Shown: positions 11,131 through 23,032 of the stretch, piece by piece | Numbering within the stretch: position 1 is the first letter of the stretch | Layout of the letters: the number at the start of each line of letters is the position of its first letter | Origin: Crocodylus rhombifer | Lineage: Eukaryota; Chordata; Crocodylia; Crocodylidae | Length of the DNA stretch: 64,000 nt | NCBI GenBank assembly: GCA_038503035.1 | Contig: JAVSML010000041.1 | Span: 328,746 to 392,745 of the forward strand | Reading direction: 5' to 3' | Made by a program: the position numbers and the translations under genes | Notes under the pieces: generated by a model | Database searches by the model: none | Told to the model about the DNA's origin: nothing | Seen by the model: only the letters and a program-made list of their open reading frames with translations

Positions 11131-12583
11131 GAACTTAACTGCTTCTCCGGCGGTGGGGAGAGGAAGGCAAGCTGCTGGCAGGCAGAGCAGTCCCTGGGCT
11201 GCAGGAGAGGCTTGTGCTTCCCTCTGCAGCAGCAGCAGCACCCCCCCACCCCCCAGGTGGCACCCACCCATAGGCATCTGGCTTGAGCGGTCCCAGGGAG
11301 CATCGCAGCTGCAGAGGGAAGCACCGGGCCCCCATACAGCGCAGGCAGGTAGGCAGGCTCCAGGGGGAAAAAAAAATATCTTGGGTGGAGCCTGTCTTCC
11401 CAGGCTGCTGCCAGGCTGCCTGCATGGGCTTCCTGCAGAGCCCCTGAGCTGCATGAAGCCCGGTGCTTTGCTCTGCGGCTGTAGGGCAGAAAACTAGAAC
11501 TCCTCAGAGGAGTTTCAGTTTGCTGCACCCCAAGTCATTTAAGGCACATTAAACCTCCAAATTTGCTACAGTGGCTGGAATTACTGCACAATACACCACC
11601 GACACATGCAAACACCAACACTGTTAAAACAGTTCAAAAGCATTTAATCTGCTTTAAAGTGTCACGCACACATGCCCTTTGTTTCATCTACACATGGCCA
11701 TTGATACTACTCACACCACACATTTCCAGACAGAACCAAGTACAGCACACACCACAAACACCAAGCAGCACACACAAAGATCATCAGAAACCACTACTGA
11801 AGACCACAGCACACACTTGAGCTTTCTTGCATTTGAACCCTCATACACCAGAAATCCACTTGCACACAGATGCTTCAGACGGCAGGTTTTTATTCCCCCA
11901 AATCCCACCACTTCCTCACACCCAGTCATTCTGGGTAAAGGGCTTGTCAGTCACTGTCTATCAAACATTTACCAATAGGCTTCGTTCCCATTCAATATAT
12001 TCTGCTGTCAGTCACATCAAACACTCACCTGCACATGGCAATATGCACCACACGTTCCTGCCAAGCATGCTGTCTTGACTACACCTGCCCAGCTCTGCTC
12101 ACTGGGGCAGCAGGTCGAACGTTCAACTCCTTCCAGAGTCTTCTCTGGGTAGTGTCTCTGCCAATGCATGTAACAAGTACATCTTCTTTAAACTATTTAT
12201 AAGCAGGAACCAAAACTGTTCTGGCTACAATTCTGTTCCACCCTGAAAAATCTATTAACCCATTGGTTTTTGTAATACACCATCTTCTTATCCATAAGTC
12301 CTAAAAAGCAGTGAGGAGGAGGAAGGACTCATCCACTTTTTGCATTGACTGTTTTTTCAGGGACTGAAATAGAGTGCAGTAGGATTGTACTCAGGCATCT
12401 AAAGCCACTTGTGCACCTATTAAGTGGAATAGAATTAGGCTGTATATGCAAGGAAGCTTACTTCCCCCGCTCCCCGCCGAGTGGATTAAGAACCCACACA
12501 GACACTCCTTGTGTATGTCAAAAGTGCACTAGGGAGCAGCAAAGTGGAGGGTGGTGTACCTGCTTTGCATGCAGTACACCCTG
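11131..12583. other. no gene recognised
   Basis: A GC-rich first part (to about 11480) with chance open frames on both strands, then CA-rich DNA. No domain, splice context or named repeat was seen. Confidence 0.4.
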
Positions 12584-12850
12584 AAATGCCTGCAGCATTG
12601 CCATCTTAGAGGCTAGGGACAGAAGTTATACATAAACCAGTTTAAGTGATCAGAAACTAGTTTAAACCCATAACAAAACAGAAGTTCAATACACATAAAC
12701 CAGTTTCAAAATGACTGAAACTGGTTTAAGATAAACCTGGTTGAATGTAGCAGACTTAACTGACTTAGGTCAAATCGGTTTATGAAAATTCTGTCCCAGA
12801 CCCCTTCCTGGTTTAAGTTAAATTAGAGTCCCCCAGCATCCCAGCATGTT
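12584..12850 (+). repeat. palindromic element: centre plus right arm
   Basis: A centre-like motif (ATGCCTGCAGCATTGCCATC at 12588-12607) is followed by CAGAAGTTATACATAAACC and several AAACCAGTTT/AAACTGGTTT units. The copy at 58.7-58.9 kb has the same centre on the same strand but the complementary arm on its left. Confidence 0.6.
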
Positions 12851-13590
12851 TTGCAGCCTAGGGCTGGGCTGTGGTATCCGATCCAGAGAGCAGGGCCAGC
12901 CCTGCACCTCTGCTTCCTAGCTGGAGCAGGGACTGGCTCACTGGCCAGCTCACTGCCCCTCCCAGGCAATCCCCAGCTAGGGTCTGGAGCTAGGGACAGG
13001 GGTTAAACTCACCTTCTCCTGAGTACAGAGCTTCCCTGCCATGCTGGCTTACTTAGTGCTGGCTACGACTGCGGATTACAAACCTGGAAGCAGGAAGAGA
13101 ACATGATGAGCAACCCAGCAGAGTCCTGATGCTGTGATTGTGGACTGCAAATCCCAGAGACAGCCAGGGCAGCATGAAGAGGAAGCAAACACAGCCTATG
13201 CAGGCTGTGCACCAGGGAGCCATGCTCTAGCACCCTCAGCTTCTGGCTTGAGGATTGCAGGTATGTGGCTGCATTTCCTGGATCAAAAGTGAATGTCTGT
13301 TCATCTGCTTATTGGATTCAATCTTTGAAGCTTAGACTAACCTGCAAAGAGTGAATCAATTCAGCCTTGGGATTTTTGAGTGTCTGTATTTAGCCAGAGT
13401 GGCCCGTGACAGGTGCCAATGAAGAAATCCGAGACAGAGAGCTCATTGGCATATATTCTACCCTGTTCTGAGGAAGCTACATTACATCAGTTTAAGGATT
13501 CATTTGCATGGGGCAGTTATAGCATCCTTCATGGTGGCATTCCCAATGGCAGTCTTGAGGTATTATTCACAGAAGGTATCTGCACAGAGA
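12851..13590. other. no gene recognised
   Basis: Moderately GC-rich DNA. It may include the outer part of the palindromic element, but I see no boundary. Confidence 0.35.
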
Positions 13591-13653
13591 GTTTGTGTGT
13601 GTCACAGGAGCACGAAGGTGTCCCGTGCCTTGGAAGCAAAAGGAACTGAGCTG

Positions 13654-13741
13654 CCAATCAACCGGGCAGCTGAGGTGCTTGTTGCCAGGGCAACCAGGCG
13701 GGTCAGGTGGCCAGAAAGGGGCAGGGCTGGGCCTTTATAAA
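13654..13741 (+). promoter_or_regulatory. candidate Pol II promoter (CCAAT, RFX X-box, GC box, TATA)
   Basis: CCAAT at 13654-13658, the near-palindromic X-box GTTGCCAGGGCAAC at 13681-13694, GGGGCAGGG near 13718 and TTATAAA at 13735-13741, all in plus-strand order and spacing. Function is inferred. Confidence 0.45.
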
Positions 13742-14119
13742 CAGCCCAGGCCGGAGCCTTACATGCAGTTCCTTTCTGGTAGGTGTAGGAGCAACCTGGG
13801 TTGGTAGTGTCAGCATTGTGGTGCTGACTGGCTGCAATGATGCTGGGGAGGAAAGCACCTTGATGAGAGGTATGGTTGGAGGCCCTGGTGGTGGGGGCTC
13901 GGTGTTTATGTTATGAGCAGGAGGCTCTGTGTTTTATGTTGAAGCCAGGTGGCTGTCGTCTTGGTTAGAGTTACTCCAGAGGACTGAGTGAGGCTGTAGG
14001 GGAGTGAGGAGGCCTCACGGGAGCTCCCCAGCAGCTTGGGGGTTCCTGGTGCCCATTAGGGGCACAGTGCCACAGCGGGCACAGGATAAGGAGTGCCAGG
14101 AGGGCGCTTGCTGAGTGGG

Positions 14120-14520
14120 GGTTGTAGCCCCAGCCACGAGAGGTGTGGCCCAGGCCCTGGAGTGGGGCAGGCTCTGATTGATAAAGACCCAGTAGGGTCG
14201 GGGAGGCCAGGTAAGGCTCCGGTTGCCTGAGCCCAACCCAGTAGTCTTGGCAAAGACCCAAGAAAGGGTCAAGGGGGCCAGGCATGGCTACGGCCACCTG
14301 AGCCCCAAGAGCGGGAAACACGTAGCGCGAGAGGCGTGGTATAGGCCCCAGAGGGGGCGAGGCGCGAGAGGTGCCGGTAATGGGGCGGCGGTGCCGAGCC
14401 AGGCCCAGGGGTGCTGGTAGGAGCCGGACAGCGGAGAGACAGGCCCGGGGCGCCGGTAACAGGCCGGTGGGTAGAAGCCCGGCCCAGGGGACACCAGGTG
14501 GGCGACGAGCCCAGGGTGCC
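14120..14520. repeat. degenerate GC-rich subrepeats
   Basis: Related units recur: CGAGAGGTGTGGCCC (14125), GCGAGAGGCGTGG (14327), GCGAGAGGTGCCGG (14363), and GGGCGCCGGTAACAGGCCGG near 14446. It looks like a decayed minisatellite. Confidence 0.4.
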
Positions 14521-14765
14521 AGGGAGAGAGCACCTGAGGGGCAGGGGACTGTACGCCGTCCCATGGAACAGCTGTGAGGCTTGGGGTGTGCTAAAGGGGT
14601 GGTTTGGAGGCACACATACCCCTTAAGGGAGGGGCGCACAGAGGTGCCCCATTTGGAGTAGGGGCAAGAACACACTTACCGTTCACTAGGGGAACAAAGG
14701 CAGCCTCCCATTTAACCTATTAAACAGCAAAGTCGTGGTGGGTGAGATTCTGAGGGTGCTGAGTC

Positions 14766-15944
14766 CACCCTAATGTGATGGTAGGGGGCGCTAGGGAGTT
14801 CACGGCCGCTCCTAGGCCCCACTCCCTCGCAGTGTGGAGCAGCTAAGTGCTGCACAGTCATGCCCAAGCTCAGTAGCATCACTGATGGGTGAGTGGGACT
14901 CAGATCCAGCACCATTTTAGAGTGGGTGCCAGAATGGTGATGCCCTAAGAAGCCTGTGTCACCATAGCGGCATCTTGAAATGCAATGGCAGCAGCAGGAG
15001 CAGCAGCTCATGTGCCGTAAGACTCTACTACACCCAGTGCCCTCCTCCCCCCACTCTACTGCCAAAATTCCTAGTTATGCCCAGCTTCCTGTACCCCAAC
15101 TTCCTTGTGCAACCAAGCCCTGAAAGCCAAAAGCACTTGAAGTCTAGCATGAGCCATCCATTGGGTGCCTAGAAAAATGAATTTTCCACCTAGGCTGTTA
15201 GCCTGATTAGATCTGCAAACCAACTCAACCGTATATAGAATCAGGTTTCAATGCCTCATGTCATGCAGGCAATGCCCTAGCTTCCCCATCAAGTTCAGTC
15301 CTGTCCAGACTGTACCTAATGATGCTGCTCCTTTCCCATACATGAACATATGTTGTGTGTCTATCTAATTAAAGTAAAACAATCAGTAGACAGTGGAACA
15401 GTGAGAGAGGGGTCTGCCTCTGACACTGCATTTCAGTCTCTAACTCTTACCACAGAACACAAACTAAGTTCTCATTACCATGTGTGATTTCACAGGCCAT
15501 TTTCCGCTCCTATATCCCTGTTAATATTCCTTCCTTCCCTCCCTTTCAGGGTATGAGGCTAACACTTGAAAATCTGATCTTTGAGCTATTACTAGGTCCA
15601 AAGGCCTCTGAAGTCAATGGCAAGACTAGATTTGATTTCAGTAGATTTCATATCAGAGTACAACACAAAGTAAGCAATACCTATGCTAGCTCCTAACAAG
15701 CTGGTGTATCGGCATATTGTGCAGAGACCCAAGTTTTGCGCTACTTATACTAACTGATGCAGCAATACTGTTTCCTACTTCAGAGCTAAGTCATCAATCT
15801 GGGCATCAGGTATGTATAATTCTGTCCTGTTTTCATTTCTTATACCATGTTCATCACCATCAATCTAACCTCTCATTTCTTCCAAGGCCATGTGTGGACT
15901 TCCCGTTAGTGGACAGGCATCTCCACAGTAGTACCAGCAGCAGG
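14766..15944. other. no gene recognised
   Basis: Mixed DNA with only short chance frames and no repeat I can support. Confidence 0.45.
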
Positions 15945-16043
15945 GTCTGAGTCTAATAGTGTGCAACATCCCACCTTGTGCCGGGGGCTGGATGAAATGG
16001 GTTTATGAGGTCCCTTCCAGCCCTACTTTCCTATCATCCTATG
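15945..16043 (+). mobile_element. CR1 3' terminal fragment (copy C)
   Basis: GGTCCCTTCCAGCCCTACTT followed by CCTATCATCCTATGAA is the usual CR1 3' end. Only the last hundred bases remain. Confidence 0.75.
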
Positions 16044-17271
16044 AACAGTTCTTCACTGGGTGGTGGTGAAGTGAAACACAAATCTAAGGCCTTGCTGGAA
16101 CTAGAGTTTTTGCATAATATGCTTCAAACAAGGAAGCTGCGTTGGTACAAGCCCCGGGTATAAATTGTAACAGCGCATGTGTCCACTGAGCTGCTCCAGT
16201 CTTTTCTGCGTGGATGCAGTGTGTCTACACTATGGCCTTGCCCTGGCACAGAACAATACAATGTAGACCAGCCCTAATTAGTGCCCTGGTTGCTGCTGTG
16301 TGGGAATAGTTCAACAAAATGGTTCTTCACTGGGAAATGGGAATGTATCAGACTGAAATGTTGGGATGCACCAGTTTCCACCCCTCATAGCCAGTGTAGC
16401 TATGCTGATAAACCCACTGGTGTGGGCAGTTTTGGGGTAGCTGGTATCACTCTGGTGGCAGAAAAGCTCTGTCTGATGGTACAGGCTGTGTCTGCACACG
16501 GTGGGTTTGTTGCTGTTATTATGGCATTAGCGGCCTGGTAGTGCTCACAAGGCCTTGGGCCTGGTCGACACTCTCAAATTTTGTGGGTGTGATTCTACTG
16601 GAAACAACCCTCCTGTGTGATGTCGCTCATGCCAGCTTGCTAAGTGGCATAAGCTATACTGACAGCAAAAAGCGCTTAGGGGCCAATATAACTGCCTCTA
16701 CAGGAGGTCCTCTGCCACTAGAAATGACACAGAAACTTTCTACACTAGCAGACATTGCTATAGGAGGAAATGTTCCTGAAGTAGCACTAGCCTCAAATTC
16801 GGGGGAGTACAGGGCCACAGGAAAAAGATATCAGCATGTCATGCTAACACAACCCAGGCCTCATGTTCAACCATATCCCTATGGGGAATTTGTCTGGCTT
16901 ACAGTGGCAGTGGCTCTACTTCTGCCACTGGCACCCCAAAAATTAGGCCTGTTATCCTAAGTATCACAGCATCCAAACCTTTTTTTGGAGGGGCAATTCT
17001 GAAGGCATTTGGCCAAGATCACATAGACGGTCTGTGATGGAGCAGGGGCTTGAGTCCGGGCTGGAGCGCCGACCACTGCACGGGCTGCAGAACTGTCACC
17101 TGCCCCCACTGGTAGCTTGATAAATGGCTGCTCTTAGCTGCAGGTCCCCCCCCCCGTGTAGGCGAGACTTTGGAAATGAGCCATCTCCTGATACTTGGCA
17201 GCAAAGTGGCTACAGCAAAAGGGATTCACCTTGCTGATTTGTTTTACTTGCATCCAAGGGCTCAGCAATTA
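16044..17271. other. no gene; possible decayed DNA transposons
   Basis: Strings such as GTGTCTACACTATGG, ATGTAGACCAGCCCTA and CCTGGTCGACACTC resemble ends of short non-autonomous DNA transposons, but I could not pair the termini. A chance frame of 139 codons at 16541-16960 has no recognisable domain. Confidence 0.35.
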
Positions 17272-17769
17272 TAGGGTTACTGTATTTCCAGTTCCAAAAA
17301 AGAGGGCACCTGTGGGGCTGGGAGGGGATGCGATGGGGGTGGGTAGTTACTAACACTTACAGTACATAACAAGTGTTATTGCCTCAGAAATTAAATGTAA
17401 AACAAATGCAAAGCCACAGCACCCCTCCCCCCCCCAGCCCTGCTGGTGCCCTTCACTCCCAACCCGCAGCACCCCAGCACTGCCAATATCCCGCACTCCT
17501 GACCCACAGTCCCCCATCCCCCCCAGTGCCCCTCACCCCCAAGCCACAGCCCTCTCAGCCTTTAAAGAGGAGTATCCATGTTTTTCCACAGCGAACAGAA
17601 AACCTGGATCCCCTGTATGGTAAACACGTATGCCATTAGGTTAAGCCAGGAAATGCAGTTCTGATATTGAAAAAGACCTAGCAAAGCAAAATCCTGGACA
17701 CTTGTTCCTATTTCAAAAACCAGAGCTCAGAGGACATGCCTGGGAAAGCCTGGACGTATGGTAACCCTA
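17272..17769. mobile_element. hAT-type non-autonomous element with perfect 8-bp duplication
   Basis: The termini TAGGGTTAC (17272-17280) and GTAACCCTA (17761-17769) are exact inverted repeats, flanked on both sides by AGCAATTA (17264-17271 and 17770-17777). The 8-bp duplication is characteristic of the hAT superfamily. The 498-bp interior has no transposase. Confidence 0.8.
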
Positions 17770-17811
17770 AGCAATTATATCACCATTAGTTGTACCAATT
17801 AAAGGTAATCG

Positions 17812-17952
17812 GAGAATCTTAGAAAATGAGGGTTGGAAGGGACCTCAGGAGGTCACATCTAGTCCAGCCCCCTGCTCAAAGTGGTACCAGCCCCAACTAG
17901 ATCATCCCAGCCAGGGCTTTATCAAGCTGGGCATTGAAAACCTCCTAGGATG
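17812..17952 (-). mobile_element. CR1 3' terminal fragment (copy D)
   Basis: The plus strand reads GGTTGGAAGGGACCTCAGG and AGTCCAGCCCCCTGCTCA, the complement of a CR1 3' end. About 140 bases remain. Confidence 0.85.
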
Positions 17953-18856
17953 GTATCCTGAAGATTTAGCAAAAGCTGAATTTCAGATGGAAGGGAATGG
18001 AGATGAATCAGTGCCTTGAAAAGCAAAAATCTTCCTATCACATGTGTATACAGAGCCCAGGACAACAGGTCTCTTGTGTCTACCTAAAACTCCCAGCTGC
18101 GCCTGTGATACAAATAGTGAATCATACTAAAAATAAGATCCCACCGCCAAGGCCTTCCTGCCATTTAGAGCATTACAATATAGGCCAGAACACCTCTTAA
18201 ACATGAGGCTGCACAGCCGCTTCATCCAGATCCCGATAAGGAGGTGACATTATGGGCAACCCACACCCATATTCGGCGTGCCTTGAACAACCCTTGTTGA
18301 AGCTCAGCTCCTTGTGGGATTTACAGCCACTAGATCAGAGGCAAGTCCTCAGGACTGAACCTGGTTCAAACTCTTTGTCACTGAGTTTGCAGTGCTGTCT
18401 CCACAAAGGGTGCTGCAGAGAAAGAGAATAACTCCCATTGCACAAATAACTTTCTAACTTCTTCCTCATTGAGGGGTGGCTTTGCCAGAGTTAGCAGACA
18501 ACAAGAGACATGGGGTTATAAACACCAGTGGAAGCAAGAGTGGGTGAGCAGCCCTGAGTGCTGACTTGCTGGGGAGGGATGAATAGCGGTTGCTGCCAAT
18601 CCAGCGGCAGTGCTGGCTGGCCCAGTCACTGCTCCTGCCCCGTGCACTGCTGCCACCGAGGGCACAGAACTGCCCCGCTATGCCTCTGGTTATAAATACC
18701 AATAAGATTTGCCCAATAATTTAAACTTGTCACAGAAGATTTTGCTCCTTGTTTGAACTTTACAGTCCTGCCAAGTGGGTGGATAGACTTTGTGCTTTAT
18801 TTCTGACTAACTCAGGGACCAACTTTTTTTATTAACTGCCAGGTGAAGCCAGGATG
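17953..18856. other. no gene recognised
   Basis: Mixed DNA, with no exon or named repeat. Confidence 0.4.
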
Positions 18857-18882
18857 CTATTCTATTCTATTCTATTCTATTC
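18857..18882. repeat. (CTATT)5 microsatellite
   Basis: Five perfect CTATT units and a partial sixth, 12 bases before the hAT target duplication. Confidence 0.9.
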
Positions 18883-18902
18883 GACACAGTAGTGCATTAA
18901 GG

Positions 18903-19207
18903 CAGTGCTTCTCAACTTTTTTTGTACCAGGACCCATCTGTAAACATCAATAGCCAATCCCGCCCCAGTACCCCTTACTCCTGACCCGCTGCCCCACACC
19001 CCAGCCCCCCCAGTGTGTGGGGTAGGGCACGTGAGACCCCAAGCAGCCCCTCGCAGGGTGGAACTCTGATTGTCTGCAAGGGAAAAGCCACGGTTTCCCA
19101 CGTTTTTGTCCTTTAAAGGAAAATGCATTTTTAAAGTTCGTTTGCAACCCATTCATATATTCCTGCAACCCACTTGCAGGTAGCAGCCTACAGGTTGAGA
19201 AACACTG
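18903..19207. mobile_element. hAT-type non-autonomous element, 305 bp
   Basis: Ends CAGTGCTTCTCAAC and GTTGAGAAACACTG match as inverted repeats at 13 of 14 positions. Both flanks carry CATTAAGG (18895-18902 and 19208-19215), a perfect 8-bp target duplication. No transposase is present. Confidence 0.88.
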
Positions 19208-19215
19208 CATTAAGG

Positions 19216-20257
19216 GATGTGACCAGTATTATTTTGCTTATTATCATGCGTCTTTTGTCTCCTCTTCTTCCCAGGACTGCACTGAGTGGCTCAGTGTAAG
19301 AATCTGGCAGACAAACTAAACCTTGGAGAGAAGTCTGCGCACAACCCCAAGTGTAGGCTGCCCTAACATGACCCCTTGGGTAGGCCCATTGTACGATAAA
19401 ATTATGTGATGGCAATAACACAGAACGAAACAGTGCCATCTACTGACTGCATATCTACATTCCTGGAAAACTAGGGGCAGATTCCTTACACTACTGCAAA
19501 TCTCGAATAACTAGAGCAAATCTGGAGTACCTCTACTTCAGTTAATGGAGAGACTCCAGATTTGCACCGATGTCCGTGAAATCTGAACTTAATCCACATC
19601 TAAAGTAAACAATGGGAGAGGAGCCGATTGGTGGCTCGTTCGATCCTTCCGCGCATCTGTACGAAACCCATACTAGAGCCTGGAGGAACACCAGCGTACT
19701 TGGCACAGGACAACATGAAGAGCTAGCGCTAAACTAGTGATACGTTCTTACCTCTCTAAGGAGTTCATAATCCTCAGGGTTGAAGGTACAAGGCAAGGAC
19801 ACTTTTGAGCCTTTACTATGGGAAACAGAATCAGCCAAAGAAAGTTTAGGAGCAGATAGGTTTACAGTGAACTACTGAGCTGTGATTATAACCAGGGTGC
19901 AAATTAAGGGGCAGCTTGAGGGGGCTGAGTCCCCCCATAAAGGTTGAGCGTGCCCTGTAAGATTTGAAAATCATAACCTGGGTGTGGGTCTCCAATCGAA
20001 TTGCTCTCTCGCTTAGGTGGACTTGTTAATCAATGAACCGGTTTAATGGTTTTTTTTGCAGACCCCTCCCAAGAGTAAAAGTGTAATTCAAACACATGGC
20101 CTTTAAAGGATTTTCTTGATGTGGGGATAAAAACATTGAAGTGGGGGGAGGTGGGCTGTACCCCAGCACCCAAAAAGGTGAGCATTTTTTGCTGAAGTTG
20201 AAAAAGCAATGAGTTTTAAAGAGCCAGACTAAAACTCCTGTCCTTTCTCAGCTTTCA
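19216..20257. other. no gene recognised
   Basis: AT-leaning DNA with short frames only. Confidence 0.45.
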
Positions 20258-20265
20258 CTTGAAGG

Positions 20266-20452
20266 CAGGGGTGGACAATTGTTTCGGGTGGAGGGCCGCT
20301 TACTGAGTTTTGGCAAGCCATCGAGGGCCGCATGACAGGCAGCCCAGGACAGATTAATATTAATTTTCTACATTTTTTAGGGGCCCTGTGCGCTGGATAG
20401 AATGGCCTGGCGGGCCGCATCTGACCCGTGGGCCGCATTTTGCCTGTCCCTG
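20266..20452. mobile_element. hAT-type non-autonomous element, 187 bp
   Basis: It starts CAGGGGTGGACAATT and ends TTGCCTGTCCCTG. The flanks CTTGAAGG and CTTTAAAG match at six of eight positions, as for an aged 8-bp duplication. The interior has repeated GGGCCGC strings. Confidence 0.8.
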
Positions 20453-20460
20453 CTTTAAAG

Positions 20461-21751
20461 TCATCTTCTGATGTGATCCTAACCTTGGAGATTCTGAGGC
20501 CCAGAGCAGACCTGGATTTCTAACATAAAAGGCAAAGAGAACAACCTCAAAAAAACCAAAAAACCTTTGCAGATACTATTTATGTGTTCTCAAAAGGTAA
20601 AAAAGGACACAGGCTCAACTTTGCTCTTCTTTTCAAGACCCCTTCAATCATTACATCACTCTATAGCCAAAAGCTATCATAAAATGAAGCCAATTGATGT
20701 AATGCAGTGCTGTACCAGCCAGACTGTCTTCTTCTCCAGTTGTTTCCATGATTACTACAAGGTCTAACAATGTTTTTAATTCTGGGAGGTGCTGAGCTAC
20801 CACTATGCGGTAATTATTGGGTGAGGCTCCATGGCTCATGTTATGCAAGAGGTGATATTAAATGAGCATAATGGCCCCTTCTGTCTTTAAAATCTATGAA
20901 AACTCGATCCCCGCTTAAGTCAATGAAAGATAATTGCACTCAGCAGGATTAGTCCCCACGTGAGATTTGAGAACACGTAAAGCACTGGGCTTTTATTTAT
21001 TAACTATGAAAACAATAAGTAAATTGGCCAGGGGACCTCACCGTCAAAGGCACAATGATTGACTGATCCAGCAAATTCAGTCTGTTATGCAGGGGTCCCA
21101 CTAAAGTCAACATGGCTCTTTCATTGATTATAACAGAAGCTGTTTGTATAATTTGTCTTGTTTTCATTTCTTATACCATATTCATCACCATCAGTCTAAC
21201 CTTTCTTTTCCTCCAGGCCCATGCACACAAACTCCTACGTATATCAATCAGAGTTTTGTGCTAAATCGCAAGTAGAAATCAGCCTGAAGAAAGCAAAGGT
21301 TTATATAAGAGCCCTGGGCAACAGAGTAGTAAATGACTCAAAAGCCAGGCAAAACTCACCTAATATTAAGTTTTACTACAAAGCTAGTGTGCAGCTCTTG
21401 TCTGGGAAGAAGTTCAGAGTTTGTAAACTGGGGCTGAGTGCTCAAAGGGAACCATTTCAGGTGGTTTCAATGGAAGTGCATAATTTGCTTCAGGTTTGGT
21501 CAAATGTGAGCCCTGACTGACTGATACAATTTGTAAAACTCAGTGGGAGTTCACAATTCGTAACAAGAATTGGAGCCAGCAGTTTTCTCATTTTCAGATC
21601 CAACGTGCCAATAGCAAAACAGTCACAGCACAGAGGATAATGTTGGGGCATGATCCAGCATGTATTGAAGTCGGTGCAAACATTCCCAGTGGATTCAGTG
21701 GGCTTAGGATCAGGACCATCAATCCTGAAGCACAGCATAGATGCTCTAAAA
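20461..21751. other. no gene recognised
   Basis: AT-rich DNA. A chance frame of 99 codons at 21221-21520 has no recognisable motif or splice support. Confidence 0.4.
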
Positions 21752-21917
21752 CAGTGCCATGGCTCCCTGGGGTGCCACCACATCTTTTGAAGGGTATGAA
21801 GAATTAATTTTTTAACTAGGTGCCACAAAAGGGTATGGAGGGATGCCTTGTGTCCAAGGAGGGGTGCCTCAAGTCCAGTGAGGGGTACCTCGAGTCCAAA
21901 CAAGTTGAGATCCACTG
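21752..21917. mobile_element. hAT-type element, degraded
   Basis: It begins CAGTGCCATGGCTCCCTGG and ends GTTGAGATCCACTG, the usual hAT terminus. The presumed 8-bp flanks agree at only five positions. Internal GGGGTGCC-type units are repeated. Confidence 0.6.
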
Positions 21918-22134
21918 CTGTAGGACAGATCTTTGTCTTGTTCATAACACGAGGTTTCAGTCCATCTGGGGAGACTTTCAGCCCAAAGAGCAGTCAAATT
22001 CACCTAAAGGAAAATGTTAATATTCTAGGTACATAACACATGCCTTCTTAAAATGAGACTGAAGTATAAATGGAAATCAAGTGAATACAGTATGAGGCCG
22101 AGTGCTCTGACTTATACTAGCATCAACTCTCTGG

Positions 22135-23032
22135 ATGATGTGATGGAGTGCACCCTCAGAGAGTCCCTGGATGATGCAAGCTGGGAGAAGGAGTAGATAT
22201 GTTGGAGGGTACGGGTAGGATTTAGCATGATCTAGATAGAATGGAAGATTGGACCAAAAGAAATCTCATGAAGTTCAATAAGGACAAATGCAAAGTCCTG
22301 CACTTAGGAGAGAGCAACGCCATGCACCAGCATAGGCTGGAGACCAACTGGCTAAGCAGCAGCTCTGAAGAAAAGGACCTGGGATTACAGTGGACAAGAA
22401 GCTGAATATGAGCCAAGTGTGCCCTTCTTGTGAAGAAGGCTAATGGCAAATTGGGCGGCATTAATAGGAGAATTGCAAACAGACTGAGGGAAGTGATTCT
22501 TCCCTCTAGTTAGCACTGGTGAGGCCCCATTTGGAGTACAGTTTTGGGCCCCCCACTACAGAAAGGATGCGGAGAAATTGGAGAGAGTTCAGCAGAGGGC
22601 AAGGAAAATGGTTCGGGGGCTGGGGGACATGACTTGTGAGGAAAAGGGGAACTGGGCATATTTAGACAGGAGAAAAGACTGAGGGGGATTTAATAACAGC
22701 CTTCAACTACCTGCATGGAGGGGGGATCCAAAGAGCTGGACTGTTCAGTGGGGGCAGATGACAGAACAAGGAGCATGGTCTCAAGTTGCAGCAAGGGAAG
22801 TTTGGGTTAGATATGAGAAACAACTTTCTCACTATGAGGGTAATAAAGCACCGGGACAGGTTATCCAGAGAGGTGGTGGAAGCTCCATCTTGGAAAGTTT
22901 TTAAGACTTGGCTAGACAAAGCCTTGGCTGGGATGATCTAGTTGGGGATCGTTCTGCTTTGAGCAGGGGGTTGGACTAAATGTGACCTCCTGAGGTCCCT
23001 TCCAGCCCTCATTTCCTGTGATTCTATTATTC
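22135..23032 (+). mobile_element. CR1 LINE 3' fragment (copy E)
   Basis: In order it carries CACCCTCAGAGAGT, AAGTTCAATAAGGACAAATG, GGAGTACAGTTTTGGGC and the 3' end GGTCCCTTCCAGCCCTC. Many small indels break the reverse-transcriptase frame. It shares a subfamily with copies O and P. Confidence 0.88.

Larger units (their letters stand above)
13591..14765 (+). other. GC-rich unit with promoter boxes, possible LTR or retroelement 5' region
   Basis: Upstream boxes (CCAAT 13654, RFX-type 13681, GC-rich 13718, TATAAA 13736) are followed by about 1 kb of GC-rich DNA with CpG-containing subrepeats and an ATTAAA at about 14721. A ten-base match to the start of a proline-tRNA primer site (TGGGGGCTCG, near 13892) is present but too short to rely on. 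No coding domain was found. An endogenous LTR element is one reading, an unrecognised host promoter with a first exon is another. Confidence 0.35.

Noticed and set aside
13880..13905. Retroviral primer-binding site matching proline tRNA
   Set aside because: Only ten bases match and there is no LTR end (CA) just before it, so it is kept only as a weak hint.
13971..14675. Open frame of 234 codons on the minus strand
   Set aside because: It is GC-rich read-through of a subrepeat region, antisense to the promoter-like boxes, with no recognisable domain.
16541..16960. Open frame of 139 codons
   Set aside because: Ordinary composition, no domain, and the surrounding strings look like decayed DNA transposons.
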